Part shown: in pieces, positions 54,790 through 63,660 of the stretch
How positions within the stretch are numbered: the first letter of the stretch is position 1
Layout: every line of letters begins with the position of its first letter
NCBI GenBank assembly: GCA_963801985.1
Contig: CAWDGV010000012.1
Location: 248,001 to 312,000 of the forward strand
From: JABDQZ01 sp963801985
GTDB taxonomy: Bacteria; Pseudomonadota; Gammaproteobacteria; Chromatiales; Chromatiaceae
Direction: 5' to 3'
Length of the DNA stretch: 64,000 nt
Notes under the pieces: model-generated
The model's input: the letters and a program-made list of their open reading frames with translations, nothing else
The model's database searches: none
What the model was told of the DNA's origin: nothing
Position numbers and translations under genes: made by a program

Positions 54790-56310
54790 TTATTTACCCA
54801 TTTTTTCCTTGTCCTTTTTGAGCGCTTCAAATTCATTACGCATGGACTGCAGCCTGGCCTCAAGCTTTGAGGTTAAATAAAAATCAGCCGGTTTTTCTCT
54901 TAATGCGATTTCCAGTTGCTGGATGGCAGCTTCAAGCTTGCCATTCAGATAGAGGTAATCAGCCTGGTAAGAATGGGCTGTGACCTTGTCATTGTTTTTA
55001 CCTGCCGCTTCAGCCATCCGCTTATAGATCTGGTCATCAAATGGGCGCAGTACGGTTATGTTTTGCAGCAGGTTGATTGCTTCTGTATAGCGGGCGGCTT
55101 GAATGTACAGTTCTGCCAGCTGCATGCTCAGGCTGTAATCTTCAGGATACAGCTGCATACTGTCTTCCAGAATTTCTATTGCCTGTTTGAGCTTGCCTGT
55201 TTGAGCCAGCAGGCGGCTTTGCTGAATCAGAAAGACGGCCTCGGTCGGGTTATCTTTTAATAACGTGTTGTTTTCCTTACTAGCCTGACTGTATTTTTCT
55301 TGTCTCATTAAAGCCAGGGTTAGCCCAAAGCGTTGTGCCTGCTCATTACGATAACGGCCTTCATCAAGGTTGGTTTGAAAATATTTTTCAGCTTCCTTGC
55401 TATTGCTGAATGAACGTTCCTTTAATAAAACCTTAACCAGATGATAACGAAGATTGTCCTGGCGCTGCTTATAGGGATATTGCTCGGCACGTGATAGCGA
55501 TTCTGCTATGCGGTTGGTAGTGACCGGGTGAGTACGCAGAAATTCAGGTAGTTCAGTGGCATAAGTCCGGTTGGCCCGACCCATGCGCTCGAAAAAAACC
55601 GGCATCGAATGCGTTTCAAAACTGGAGCGGGCCAGCGTGTTAATACCAACACGATCGGCTTCTTTTTCATTGGAACGCGTGAAATTGATCTGTTTCTGCA
55701 TCAAGGCGGCCTGGCCGCCGATCGCGGTGGCCAACGCTGCATCACCACCAACGGTAGCTCCGAGAATAACCGCGGCAAGCAACACGGCTGCAGAAGGAAT
55801 ACTCAGTTGACTGGCTTCATAAAAAGCGCGCATCAGGTGTTTCTGGGTAACGTGTGCAATTTCATGTGCGACAACCGCTGCCAGTTCACTTTCTGACTGG
55901 GTCGTCAGAATCAGGCCGCTATAGATTCCTATATGTCCTCCGGGACCGGCAAAGGCATTGATTTGCGGACTATCGAGAATAAAGAAATCAAAACTCTGTA
56001 CATCGTTGTCCTGCGTGGCAGCAGCCAGTGTTTTGCCGAGTGTTTCGATATATTCCTGGGCGAAGGGTTCATGCAGAATGGTTTCAGAGGACTTGACGCT
56101 GCGCATAAAAGCCTGGCCAAGCCTTTTTTCCTGTGCCGGTGTCATCATGACGCCGGATGCTGATCCCAGTTCTGGCAGTGACTGATTGTCGGCAAAGACC
56201 AGGGCCACTGGAGACAGTAATGACCAAAGAAAAACGCTGATGGTCAGATAAATGCGGCTGGATGACGGGCGCCGGCTGTCCAGCGAAATTAGGGGTGAAA
56301 AAGAAGACAT
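54790..56310 (-). CDS. bepA: BepA-like periplasmic M48 metalloprotease with TPR domain
   Basis: A 506-residue secreted protease with a signal peptide (ISVFLWSLLSPVALVFA), an M48 domain with zinc motif HEIAH (near 148) and third ligand in EKEADRVG, and C-terminal TPR repeats (from about 300). BepA (YfgC) assists assembly and quality control of outer-membrane beta barrels such as LptD. Length is near the E. coli protein (487). It converges on the acidic-partner gene with three bases between. Confidence 0.92.
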   Translation of the reverse strand: MSSFSPLISLDSRRPSSSRIYLTISVFLWSLLSPVALVFADNQSLPELGSASGVMMTPAQEKRLGQAFMRSVKSSETILHEPFAQEYIETLGKTLAAATQDNDVQSFDFFILDSPQINAFAGPGGHIGIYSGLILTTQSESELAAVVAHEIAHVTQKHLMRAFYEASQLSIPSAAVLLAAVILGATVGGDAALATAIGGQAALMQKQINFTRSNEKEADRVGINTLARSSFETHSMPVFFERMGRANRTYATELPEFLRTHPVTTNRIAESLSRAEQYPYKQRQDNLRYHLVKVLLKERSFSNSKEAEKYFQTNLDEGRYRNEQAQRFGLTLALMRQEKYSQASKENNTLLKDNPTEAVFLIQQSRLLAQTGKLKQAIEILEDSMQLYPEDYSLSMQLAELYIQAARYTEAINLLQNITVLRPFDDQIYKRMAEAAGKNNDKVTAHSYQADYLYLNGKLEAAIQQLEIALREKPADFYLTSKLEARLQSMRNEFEALKKDKEKMGK

Positions 56311-56460
56311 TTGGATCGATTTTGCTTTATTTGGTTGATTAGTCTGTTTTTGCCGGGTTTAGTTCAGCAGTGTAACGCAATAAAGGGCAGAGCGTTAAAC
56401 CGGATGGAAAACATAGAAATGGATATCTGTGGCCAGGCCGGGTGGTACAGTGACCCTGAT

Positions 56461-57819
56461 TTAGTTTAACTGGATACGCTGTCCCCAAGGCGTTTTTTGC
56501 TTGCCTTTTACCAGCCAGATCACCGGAAAAGAGGGTTCATATTCGGGAAACTGGCCTTCGGCATCAGTGAAATAGACGAGTAATTCGGGGGTGACATCCT
56601 GCAGTTGTACCCAATTAAAGACTGGCATAAAACTGGTACCGCCACCACCGGACAGATCTTCCGGCATTTTGATTTCATCCCAGGCCTCGTAAATCCAGGG
56701 CGCACCTTCTGCCAATGCAGCATCACAGGGTAACAGGGTGATGCGGGCACGCATTTGTGCCTTGAGGGCATTAATTTCCGACAGGAACTCGTCAATTTCA
56801 CTCTGACGGATAGAGCCACTGGTATCAACCGCAATAACAACGTTGATCTGCGAACTTCTCAATGAGGGCAGAATTGCCTCTCCTTCACGGCGTGACGGAC
56901 GCATGTAACTGAAATCATCCTTGGCAGTGGTTGTCATGTAACGGGCCAACAGCATGCGCCAGGGCAATTGCGGCTGTAGCAGGTGGTCAATCATGCGGGC
57001 CATGCTGCCACCCAGCTTGCCGGCCTGGATTGCCTGCTGGGCTGCGCCCGCCATGCGCTGTTGCCACTGGACTGCAAGGGTATCCTTTTCCTGGGGTGTC
57101 AGTGGAGGCGGGGTATCAGCGCCACCCTGTCCACCTTCTGACTGATCGAACTGTTCTCCCTTGCCGGGTTCCGGCTTGGCATTTTGCTCGCTGCCAGGGT
57201 CATTTTGCGGCTTGGGCTTTTCCCGGGGATCGTTCGATTGCTGGTCGGGGTCACTGTCCTTGTTGCCATTCTGGTCTTTGGACTGGCCGCTGGTTTGATC
57301 GGAGTCCTGGTTTTTGGGCGGCGGGTTATTTTGTTGGCCGCCCTGTTGTTCTTCGTTGTCGTAGACGTGTTTATCCAGTGTTTCGGTTTCGTCGTTATCA
57401 TCCAGCAGTGGGTAAATTTCTTCAGCAGTCATGCCCTTGTACTGGTCAAAAACCACGGCTTCTGCCGGGGGTGTCAGTCCATCCTCGATCAGCAGTGGGT
57501 TGATGGCGAAGTCACAGGCCAGGTCCCAGCGGTGTTTGATGCGGTGTTGCCGCCGGACAAAGTGCGATAAGGCGCAATGTAACGCTTCATGAGCCAGCAT
57601 GAACTGGGTCTGGTTCATGCTCAGAGCATCGATATATTCCGGGTTGTAATAAAAGGTTTTCGCGTCAGTCGCGGTTGCCGGGCACCAGGAGTCCTTGGCG
57701 GCCACCATCGGTAAACGCAGCACCAGCGCGCCGAGGAAAGGTTTGTCCAGTATCAGGCGGGTTCTGGCAGCGGCCAGTTTGGTTTCAATGGCCTGGAGAT
57801 CAGTCGACTGGTCACTCAT
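56461..57819 (-). CDS. VWA-like metallopeptidase (DUF2201 type)
   Basis: About 452 residues. The N-terminal part has a zinc-protease-like helix LAHEALHCALSHF (HExxH at 77-81), the middle (about 150-230) is a low-complexity Gln/Asp/Pro/Lys linker, and the C-terminal part is a VWA-like domain with VDTSGSIRQSE and a GGGGTSFMPVFNW metal region. This layout is the DUF2201 family, which goes with MoxR ATPases. Whether the HExxH is proteolytic is not known. The ATG at 57819 overlaps the ATPase gene by eight bases; an ATG four codons earlier is possible. Confidence 0.87.
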   Translation of the reverse strand: MSDQSTDLQAIETKLAAARTRLILDKPFLGALVLRLPMVAAKDSWCPATATDAKTFYYNPEYIDALSMNQTQFMLAHEALHCALSHFVRRQHRIKHRWDLACDFAINPLLIEDGLTPPAEAVVFDQYKGMTAEEIYPLLDDNDETETLDKHVYDNEEQQGGQQNNPPPKNQDSDQTSGQSKDQNGNKDSDPDQQSNDPREKPKPQNDPGSEQNAKPEPGKGEQFDQSEGGQGGADTPPPLTPQEKDTLAVQWQQRMAGAAQQAIQAGKLGGSMARMIDHLLQPQLPWRMLLARYMTTTAKDDFSYMRPSRREGEAILPSLRSSQINVVIAVDTSGSIRQSEIDEFLSEINALKAQMRARITLLPCDAALAEGAPWIYEAWDEIKMPEDLSGGGGTSFMPVFNWVQLQDVTPELLVYFTDAEGQFPEYEPSFPVIWLVKGKQKTPWGQRIQLN

Positions 57820-58855
57820 AGAGCATGACATCTGCGATCAGGTTGGCCCAGTCGCCAAATTGCGGTACCTGGAACAGGGTTTCACCAATGGCACGATGCA
57901 TGTCTGAAACCAGCATGACCCCCATTTCTTTCTGTGGGAAGCTCGAGGCGTAGTTCAGGATGTTGCCAATAATTTCCAGTGAGTTGGTTTCTCCTTTTGC
58001 GCGGATGGCACGACCTACCAGCGCCGCTGCTACAGCATATTGCAGGTCTATCTCGGTCGGTGCTGGGACCTCTTTGCCGGCTATGATGTCATCCAGGTCA
58101 GGCATCTTGTCCAGGCTGCTGACAAAGGCATTCAGCTCGATGCCTGCTGCCGGTCCAACGCAAGCCTGTAGTGTTCCGAGTAGTAAAGCGGGCGAGTTTT
58201 CAAATTTCTTCAATGCCCGGTGGGCAAATTCCCAGGAACGTGGCGATGGGAAGGCAACGGGATTATGGGCCGGGTCAAAATCAAAAAGTAATTCAGGACG
58301 GAAACGCAAAAACGCGATAATTCTCTCGTCGATATGGTTCTTGTAGGCCCAGGCGACCCAGTCGTCCAGGTTAGTGTCCAGCTCGAAGTGTGAAAAGCGG
58401 TTGGCCAGTGGTGCCGGCATGGTGTAGGTCACACCTCTGTCACCCTGACGGTTACCAGCAGCAAAAATCGCCCAGCCTTCAGGTACCTGGTATTCCCCCA
58501 GTTTGCGATCAAGAATCAGCTGATAAGCGGCAGCGGAAACGCTTGGTGGTGCCGAGGTAATTTCATCCAGGAATAAAATACCTTTATCCCCGTGCCGCTC
58601 GGCATTGGGTAGAATGGATGGGATGGCCCATTCAACCTGGGTTTCTGCCCTGAACGGAATCCCGCGAAGGTCGCTGGGCTCCATCTGCGAAAGACGGATA
58701 TCAATGACCTTAACATCGTGATTGGAAGCAATCTGGGCAATAATCTGGGATTTCCCTACACCGGGAGGTCCCCACAGCATTACGGGCGTATGGTGACCTT
58801 CGTCGGTGCTGAGAAATTCGAGATCGAGTACGGTTGTTATTTGCGCGGGACGCAT
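57812..58855 (-). CDS. MoxR-type AAA+ ATPase
   Basis: A 347-residue AAA+ protein with Walker A GPPGVGKS (about 30-37), Walker B ILFLDEI (about 93-99), a sensor-1 Asn in AAGNRQGDRG and a sensor-2 region near SPRSWEFAHRAL. MoxR ATPases work as chaperones that fit cofactors or assemble complexes with a VWA partner. That partner is the overlapping downstream gene. No cofactor enzyme is next to the pair, so the client is unknown. Confidence 0.93.
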   Translation of the reverse strand: MRPAQITTVLDLEFLSTDEGHHTPVMLWGPPGVGKSQIIAQIASNHDVKVIDIRLSQMEPSDLRGIPFRAETQVEWAIPSILPNAERHGDKGILFLDEITSAPPSVSAAAYQLILDRKLGEYQVPEGWAIFAAGNRQGDRGVTYTMPAPLANRFSHFELDTNLDDWVAWAYKNHIDERIIAFLRFRPELLFDFDPAHNPVAFPSPRSWEFAHRALKKFENSPALLLGTLQACVGPAAGIELNAFVSSLDKMPDLDDIIAGKEVPAPTEIDLQYAVAAALVGRAIRAKGETNSLEIIGNILNYASSFPQKEMGVMLVSDMHRAIGETLFQVPQFGDWANLIADVMLYE

Positions 58856-59131
58856 GCTGGCTCCATTTATATTTATTCAAACTACAATCAAACAACCTGT
58901 AGCATGATTTGTCGGGCTTAAAATATCAACATGAAGTGTATGTGGTTAACGCCCGGACAAGGGTGCAGACTAATGTTTATTTTTTTGTAGCCTTTATTAG
59001 AAAATTCTTGTATTCTAGCCGACGTTTTTTCACAGGCCCATGGGCAAGCTCTCCATGGTTCCTAAAGAAGAGTATTTCTGAGTACTTGAGACTCATTTTA
59101 AACTACAGGTAAGACTTCGGAGATCCGGAAT

Positions 59132-59329
59132 ATGAACCAGACTTATTATGACGCTGTTACAAAAATGGAAGAGATGGGTGTTGATGATGAATACATCCAG
59201 GGTTGGCAGGCAGGTTTTTTGCAGAACCCGGTACGCGAAGAGCAGCGCGTTACTGAACCATACGAAGCTGGTTATGCTGATGGTGAAGAGAAATCACAAG
59301 ATAACTTCGGTAACTGGGTAAAATCTTAA
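59132..59329 (+). CDS. Small soluble protein, unknown
   Basis: A 65-residue acidic protein: MNQTYYDAVTKMEEMGVDDEYIQGWQAGFL, then a repeated GWQAGF / YEAGYADG pattern and the end FGNWVKS. CGGAGATCC gives a fair ribosome binding site, and a strong terminator follows, so this is a genuine single-gene mRNA. The length and two aromatic-Gly motifs recall small proteins reported as induced during sulfur oxidation in purple sulfur bacteria (Alvin_2107 type), but that is a weak memory and not an assignment. Confidence 0.75.
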   Translation: MNQTYYDAVTKMEEMGVDDEYIQGWQAGFLQNPVREEQRVTEPYEAGYADGEEKSQDNFGNWVKS

Positions 59330-59353
59330 TACCAGGATATCAGTAAGCTGTTG

Positions 59354-59385
59354 AAAAGGCGGGCTTTATAGCCCGCCTTTTTTGT
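59354..59385. terminator. Strong bidirectional rho-independent terminator
   Basis: AAAAGGCGGGCT pairs with AGCCCGCCTTTT around a four-base loop (TTAT), with six T on the plus strand and an equivalent T run on the minus strand. It serves both the small gene at 59132 and the convergent gene that stops at 59400. Confidence 0.92.
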
Positions 59386-59399
59386 TTGTCCGAGTCGAA

Positions 59400-59960
59400 T
59401 TATTCAACCAGGTTATCGATGGCGCGGGTTATCTCTTTGACGACATCAGGTCCATCCTTATCCATTACCTGGTCGATTACCCAGCGGTTTTCGCCTTCCT
59501 TTCCCATAATCTGCTGAATGCAGTAACCGAAATGCCGCAGGAAAGGATAACTGGGTCCTTCTTCCGTATAGTTTAGTTCGGAATACTCTGTCCCACGTTC
59601 GTTAAGCCTGCTGACAAAAGGGCCGATATGATCGCCCTCACCAAACAGGTCAAGGCTGTTGCCGTGAACATGTGCAGCCAGTTTTTTGGTGGTCGCAAAA
59701 ATCAGTTCATTACGCTGTTCATCATCCATTCCCAAACGGATACTGGCCAGCCGGTCAGTGATGTTAAGCTGGAAAATCACGTATTCCAGGATGACATCCA
59801 TGCGTTGACGGTCTTCTAGGTAGACAAAGTCTTCGCCATGCAGGTTGATTGCCTTGTCCTTGGCGATACGCCAGATGATATAGGCTATGGCGCCGGCAAT
59901 TTCTTCGACCGAACGCTCGGAGCCATCATCATGCCAGTGGCTCTTGATTCTTAATGCCAT
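59400..59960 (-). CDS. Conserved soluble protein, unknown
   Basis: A 186-residue, mainly helical protein beginning MALRIKSHWHDDGSERSVEEIAGAIAY, with a central DRLASIRLGMDDEQRNELIF block, HGNSLDLFGEGDHIG, and a helical end (DVVKEITRAIDNLV). No signal, TM segment or cysteine pair of note (one Cys in FGYCIQQ). I do not recognise a family. It is the first of a group of unknown genes in the 59-63 kb part, and a terminator follows its stop. Confidence 0.72.
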   Translation of the reverse strand: MALRIKSHWHDDGSERSVEEIAGAIAYIIWRIAKDKAINLHGEDFVYLEDRQRMDVILEYVIFQLNITDRLASIRLGMDDEQRNELIFATTKKLAAHVHGNSLDLFGEGDHIGPFVSRLNERGTEYSELNYTEEGPSYPFLRHFGYCIQQIMGKEGENRWVIDQVMDKDGPDVVKEITRAIDNLVE

Positions 59961-59990
59961 GTGTTTACTCCCGTATTATTTGCTTTATTA

Positions 59991-60057
59991 TCACCACAAA
60001 GCAGACAAAGATCACAAAGATTTAGACCTTTTCACCGGATAATCTTTGAGGTTTTGT
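59991..60057. repeat. CACAAAG-type intergenic repeat, copy 1
   Basis: TCACCACAAAG and AGATCACAAAG occur in direct order, followed by the inverted form AATCTTTGAGGTTTTGTG. The same words appear inverted at 63661-63722 in this window. It is noncoding and belongs to a degenerate short intergenic repeat family. Confidence 0.6.
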
Positions 60058-60093
60058 GCTTGAAATCATTGATCTGATTGTTAAATCGGATAT

Positions 60094-60198
60094 TCAAAAG
60101 GGGTCAGTACCCTTTTTTTTCTTATTGCTACACAATAGAAATCTTAAACAGTCGTAAATTATTCAAAAGTAAATAAAAAGGGTACTGACCCCTTTTGA
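60094..60198. repeat. 105-bp MITE-like element with 24-bp perfect inverted ends
   Basis: The left end (60094-60117) starts TCAAAAGGGGTCAGTACCC and the right end (60175-60198) is its exact reverse complement, 24 bases each, around an AT-rich centre of 57 bases. It codes for nothing. It ends 11 bases before the start of an oxygenase gene. The GGGGTCAG core is shared in part with the element in the hox operon (GGGGCTGACCCC), but the rest differs. Confidence 0.88.
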
Positions 60199-60209
60199 CA
60201 GGTAAATAT

Positions 60210-60827
60210 ATGGCAGCAGAGTTTTCGGTAGAAAGGGAAGTGGTTCCTTTAAAAACCATTCGTGAAGTCAAACCTAATACCTTCATTTTTGAACGCCCCG
60301 GGGCCTTGCCGGCTGATTTTTGTGATGAAGTCGTCAGGCGGTTCGAGGCTTCAGGTCACTATCAGCGAAAGGGTGTGATTGGCCAGTTGGGCAGTGAGGA
60401 TAATGCGATCAAAAAAACCATGGACCTGGTGGTGAGCGACAAGCAGGACTGGCAGGATATTGACGAGATATTTTTTCGCACCACGGCGGCTGCAATGAAT
60501 GAATTTTGTCGCTCATACCCTTATTTCAGCAAGGGCTTCAAGGATATGGGTTACCAGGTGCAGCGTTACCAGAAAGGCGATTATTACCATTGGCACATTG
60601 ATGGCGGCAGTCACCAGTTCAGTCAGCGTCAACTGGTGCTGTTATGGTATCTCAATGATGTGCCCGGTCCCGGGGGAGAGACTGAATTTCTGTACCAGGA
60701 TATCAGTGTGACACCGGAAAAAGGCAAGCTGGTCATGTTTCCACCTTTTTGGACACATGAGCATCGTGCGAAAGAAGTGCTGGAAGGCGTCAAGTATATT
60801 GCGACAACCTGGGTGGTATTTGCCTGA
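60210..60827 (+). CDS. 2-oxoglutarate/Fe(II)-dependent dioxygenase (prolyl-hydroxylase type)
   Basis: A 205-residue enzyme with a double-stranded beta-helix. The metal triad is His131 and Asp133 in HWHIDGG and a distal His near 186 in WTHEHRAKE; the Arg of HRAKEV or the Lys nearby would bind 2-oxoglutarate. It may hydroxylate a protein or small molecule; the substrate is unknown. The ATG at 60210 (MAAEFSVE) is preferred over a TTG inside the repeat element. AGG in front is weak. The next gene overlaps by one base (TGATG). Confidence 0.85.
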   Translation: MAAEFSVEREVVPLKTIREVKPNTFIFERPGALPADFCDEVVRRFEASGHYQRKGVIGQLGSEDNAIKKTMDLVVSDKQDWQDIDEIFFRTTAAAMNEFCRSYPYFSKGFKDMGYQVQRYQKGDYYHWHIDGGSHQFSQRQLVLLWYLNDVPGPGGETEFLYQDISVTPEKGKLVMFPPFWTHEHRAKEVLEGVKYIATTWVVFA

Positions 60828-61210
60828 TGTCTTCAGCAACCGCCAGTCTCCTGGCCGTGGTTGAGCTGGGTGGTTACCCTAATTTTGTACCGTTGTATGA
60901 AAAACTTGGTTTTGCGACAACAGTATTGAATTCGCAACGAAAAGCACGCAAATTCCTGGAAAAGCAAAGGCCGGACGTGGTTGTCTGTGAGTATAATTTT
61001 CAGTCGGATTTCAGGGATCGCACCTCCAACCTGGAAACCCTGCTGGCAGTTTTGCAAAAATATCCTGACGTTAAATTGATCGTTTTTTATATGCCAGAGC
61101 GCCAGGAAAAGTTTTCCCAGGTTGAATCAAGGTTTGATATTTTTGCTTCGCTGGCTTTTCCAATCGACCCGCAGGCACTGGAGAAAATCCTGGTTTCCGT
61201 GGCGGGTTAA
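60827..61210 (+). CDS. Receiver-like protein of unknown function
   Basis: A 127-residue soluble protein whose alternating strands and helices suggest a CheY-like fold: LLAVVELGGYPNF, then FATTVLNSQRKARKFLEKQRPDVVVCEYNF, VKLIVFYMPE and a final helix DPQALEKILVSV. The phospho-acceptor Asp seems to be replaced by the VVVCEYNF strand, so it may not be phosphorylated. It is translationally coupled to the oxygenase (one-base overlap) and its stop overlaps that of the convergent gene by four bases. Confidence 0.68.
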   Translation: MSSATASLLAVVELGGYPNFVPLYEKLGFATTVLNSQRKARKFLEKQRPDVVVCEYNFQSDFRDRTSNLETLLAVLQKYPDVKLIVFYMPERQEKFSQVESRFDIFASLAFPIDPQALEKILVSVAG

Positions 61211-61743
61211 TCCCAGCCGGATGTTTCGTCAATTCCCAGCAGGCGTTCTACATCTTTTCTGACCCAGTTCTGTTTGCCTGGGGCAGGCATATCCGCCTGG
61301 TTCCAAAGATCAGCGATTTGTTCTGGCAGGATTTTATTCATGTGAAATTCTGTTGCCTGTTTTTTCATGGCATTCATGTAGGCATCTTCACCGACGAGGT
61401 AAACCAAATCTTCCAATGTCATCTCGACATTTTTTTCCTGTTGGGCCATGTCAATAATGTCGAGAGGATCGATGCCAGCGGCAAGCTTTTCGAGTAAGAA
61501 CTCAATTAAATGCACTTCTTTCTTGGGGGGAGGCTTGATATCGCCGAGGGTCTCTGAAATGCGTTCTCTCACGATTGAAGTAATACCATGAGTGAATTCC
61601 GTAGCGAGGTGCGGATATTTTTCATTCAGCATATCCAGTAAATCTGCGCCCGTATTAAGGACTTCGATTTTATTCCAGGCCAGGTGTATCGGAATATCGA
61701 TACCCGCGATTCTGACAACAGTGTTTGTGTTATTTTCTGACAT
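61207..61743 (-). CDS. Conserved soluble protein, unknown
   Basis: A 178-residue acidic, helical protein: MSENNTNTVVRIAGIDIPIHLAWNKIEV..., KPPPKKEVHLIEFLLEKLAAGIDPLDII, then LEDLVYLVGEDAYMNAM and a Trp-rich end (DLWNQADMPAPGKQNWVRKDVERLLGI). No cysteine, signal or TM segment. No family recognised. Last gene of a leftward group of three unknown genes, 59 bases after the previous stop. Confidence 0.7.
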   Translation of the reverse strand: MSENNTNTVVRIAGIDIPIHLAWNKIEVLNTGADLLDMLNEKYPHLATEFTHGITSIVRERISETLGDIKPPPKKEVHLIEFLLEKLAAGIDPLDIIDMAQQEKNVEMTLEDLVYLVGEDAYMNAMKKQATEFHMNKILPEQIADLWNQADMPAPGKQNWVRKDVERLLGIDETSGWD

Positions 61744-61802
61744 TGCCAGATCCTAATAAAAAAACAGGGTTTTTACTGTTATCGGGCAGCTTCCAGTATT
61801 CT

Positions 61803-62177
61803 TTAATTTTTATCAGTCGGTGGAGACTTGGTAAACACGGCGCCAAGGCGTTCGGCAATTTCAGCAATCTGCTCGCGTGGAGGATAGGTGGGAGTTTCCT
61901 GCAGGTATTCCTGCCAGTTTTGGTATTCAGACTGCAGTTCAGGATCAGTGTTCTGGCAGCCGAGCACCCTGATTGTGGCGTTATTAATGCGCCACGGTCC
62001 TTCGCCCTTAAGTTTGCCCTTGATGACATGTGCCGCTTCATCTGGCTTTTTGACATGCCAGAAAGTATCCAGGTAGAGCAATCCCAGTTGATGCTGGAAG
62101 CAGGCTGCAGCAAGCTTTTTGCTGCCGTCATCAAAAAGAATAGCCATGGGAGCAGTCACGCTTTCAATGCTGGGCAT
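61803..62177 (-). CDS. Conserved small soluble protein, unknown
   Basis: A 124-residue protein, MPSIESVTAPMAILFDDGSKKLAAACFQHQ..., with LGLLYLDTFWHV, a strand-rich centre GPWRINNATIRVLGCQNTDPE, and a helical end (PPREQIAEIAERLGAVF). Two cysteines. It is the middle gene of the unknown three-gene set, ten bases after the previous stop, with only a weak ribosome binding site, so coupling is likely. Function unknown. Confidence 0.68.
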   Translation of the reverse strand: MPSIESVTAPMAILFDDGSKKLAAACFQHQLGLLYLDTFWHVKKPDEAAHVIKGKLKGEGPWRINNATIRVLGCQNTDPELQSEYQNWQEYLQETPTYPPREQIAEIAERLGAVFTKSPPTDKN

Positions 62178-62187
62178 GGCGCAGATT

Positions 62188-62754
62188 CTATTGCGTTAAT
62201 TCATCAAAACGTTTTTTAAAGGCAAATTCACGCAGGTTTTCAGCTTCCTGCTTGTCTGCAATTGCCGGGGATTCCTCCCATTGGTCGCTATCCGGGTTGT
62301 AAAGACTGAATTTATACTGTTTACCAGCCTTGAATACGCGTGACACTTCCTTGCCAGCCTGCTGCATGGCATCCAGCTTGCTCAATTTATTCCTTGGCGA
62401 GGCTGGTGCCTGCGGTGGAGGGGTGGGAGCGGGAGCGACTTCCTGAAAGTCATGTCCCATTTCGCCAGTTACATCCATTTCAATGATGGCGACCTGTGGT
62501 GCGCGCGACTTGATATAGCCGGCCATCATCATGCCGGTATTCTTTTCATCATTTTCAATGGCTGTCAGTAGCTTGTCTGCAACAATAGTCAGTTTCTGCT
62601 GGGGGTCCGGTTTTTCAATCCAGTCACGCCCCATTTGCCAGCCTTTGTCCATATCCCTGTCCATATTGTCAAAAAATGATGCGGCTTTTTGTAAAAAGTC
62701 CGGATCAATGGGCAGAGAGAAAGATTGTTCCTCAATTATAACTTTCAGTATCAT
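62188..62754 (-). CDS. Conserved soluble protein, unknown (first of three)
   Basis: A 188-residue protein: MILKVIIEEQSFSLPIDPDFLQKAASFFDNMDRDMDKGWQMGRDWIE..., an alpha-helical centre, a Pro-rich linker (PAPTPPPQAPASP) near 115, and a C-terminal part with FKAGKQYKFSLYNPDSDQWEESPA. No cysteine, signal or TM. I do not recognise a family. It leads the leftward three-gene set; its promoter must lie in the 107 bases shared with the divergent oxygenase gene. Confidence 0.7.
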   Translation of the reverse strand: MILKVIIEEQSFSLPIDPDFLQKAASFFDNMDRDMDKGWQMGRDWIEKPDPQQKLTIVADKLLTAIENDEKNTGMMMAGYIKSRAPQVAIIEMDVTGEMGHDFQEVAPAPTPPPQAPASPRNKLSKLDAMQQAGKEVSRVFKAGKQYKFSLYNPDSDQWEESPAIADKQEAENLREFAFKKRFDELTQ

Positions 62755-62861
62755 GCGTTGTATCCGCTTTATCTGTTTAACATGTTTTTTATGTCCACAA
62801 TGTTAACAGAATGCATAGCATTTGATGCTTTTTGAAGTTTCTCTAGTAGTGAGGTTATTCC

Positions 62862-63537
62862 ATGCTGATCGAAATCAAGTCGTTGATAAACGAGGCCCAG
62901 ATCCAAAAAATTCATGAAATTCTGGCAGGTACCGCCTTCGTTGATGGCAAGGCAACGGCTGGCAAGGCTGCTGAAAAGGTTAAGTTTAATCTTGAGTCAT
63001 CGTTAACTCCTGAAAAACAGCAGTTACTGAACCGGATATTGATGGCGAGCCTCGGGTAATAACCAGCAATTTAAAAGTTTTGCCTTGCCTAACCGCATGG
63101 CTGATTTTATTTTTTCAAAATATGAGCCGGGCATGACCTATGGCGACCATGTTGACGATCCCATTATGGGTAGTGGTGGAGGCCGTTTTCGTACAGACGT
63201 TTCCATGACGGTGTTTCTGAATGAGCCGAATGCTTATGAAGGTGGTGAGTTGACGGTTCGCACGCCTTTTGGAGACAAGAAAGTCAAGTTGGCAGCCGGT
63301 GATGCGGTGGTCTATCCATCAGCAAGTGTACATGAAGTTGCCCCGGTTACTTCGGGAATACGCCAGGTGGCTTTGACATGGATTCAAAGCTATGTGCGTG
63401 ATGCGGCCAAGCGGGAGTTGCTTTATGAGCTGGACCAGGCGAGGGAAAAGTTGCTGGATGATGACAGCGAAGCCCAGGAAGCGAAATACGTGGATCGTTC
63501 CTACGCGAATCTGTTGAGAATGTGGGCTGAAGTTTAG
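62862..63537 (+). pseudogene. PKHD-type Fe(II) hydroxylase (PiuC/YbiX-like), one frameshift
   Basis: Two frames join into one protein of about 225 residues, the normal YbiX length. The first frame (62862-63059) gives MLIEIKSLINEAQIQKIHEIL to RILMAS. The second continues NNQQFKSFALPNRMADFIFSKYEPGMTYGDHVDDPIMG and reaches the end. The metal ligands HVD and SASVHEV and the 2OG-binding Arg (SGIRQVAL) are all kept. One extra base in AGCCTCGGG near 63050 causes the break. PKHD hydroxylases of this type are often iron-stress linked. Either a sequence error or a recent mutation. Confidence 0.8.
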
Positions 63538-63660
63538 TTTTATAAAGCAAACATCACAAAAGGCGCGCAGCACACAAAGAAATAGTATTTTCCGGGGTGA
63601 CGTAATTTACTGTCTTGAAAGGAAAGGGTGTGGGCAATTGGAAGGTATCCACGCCGACCG

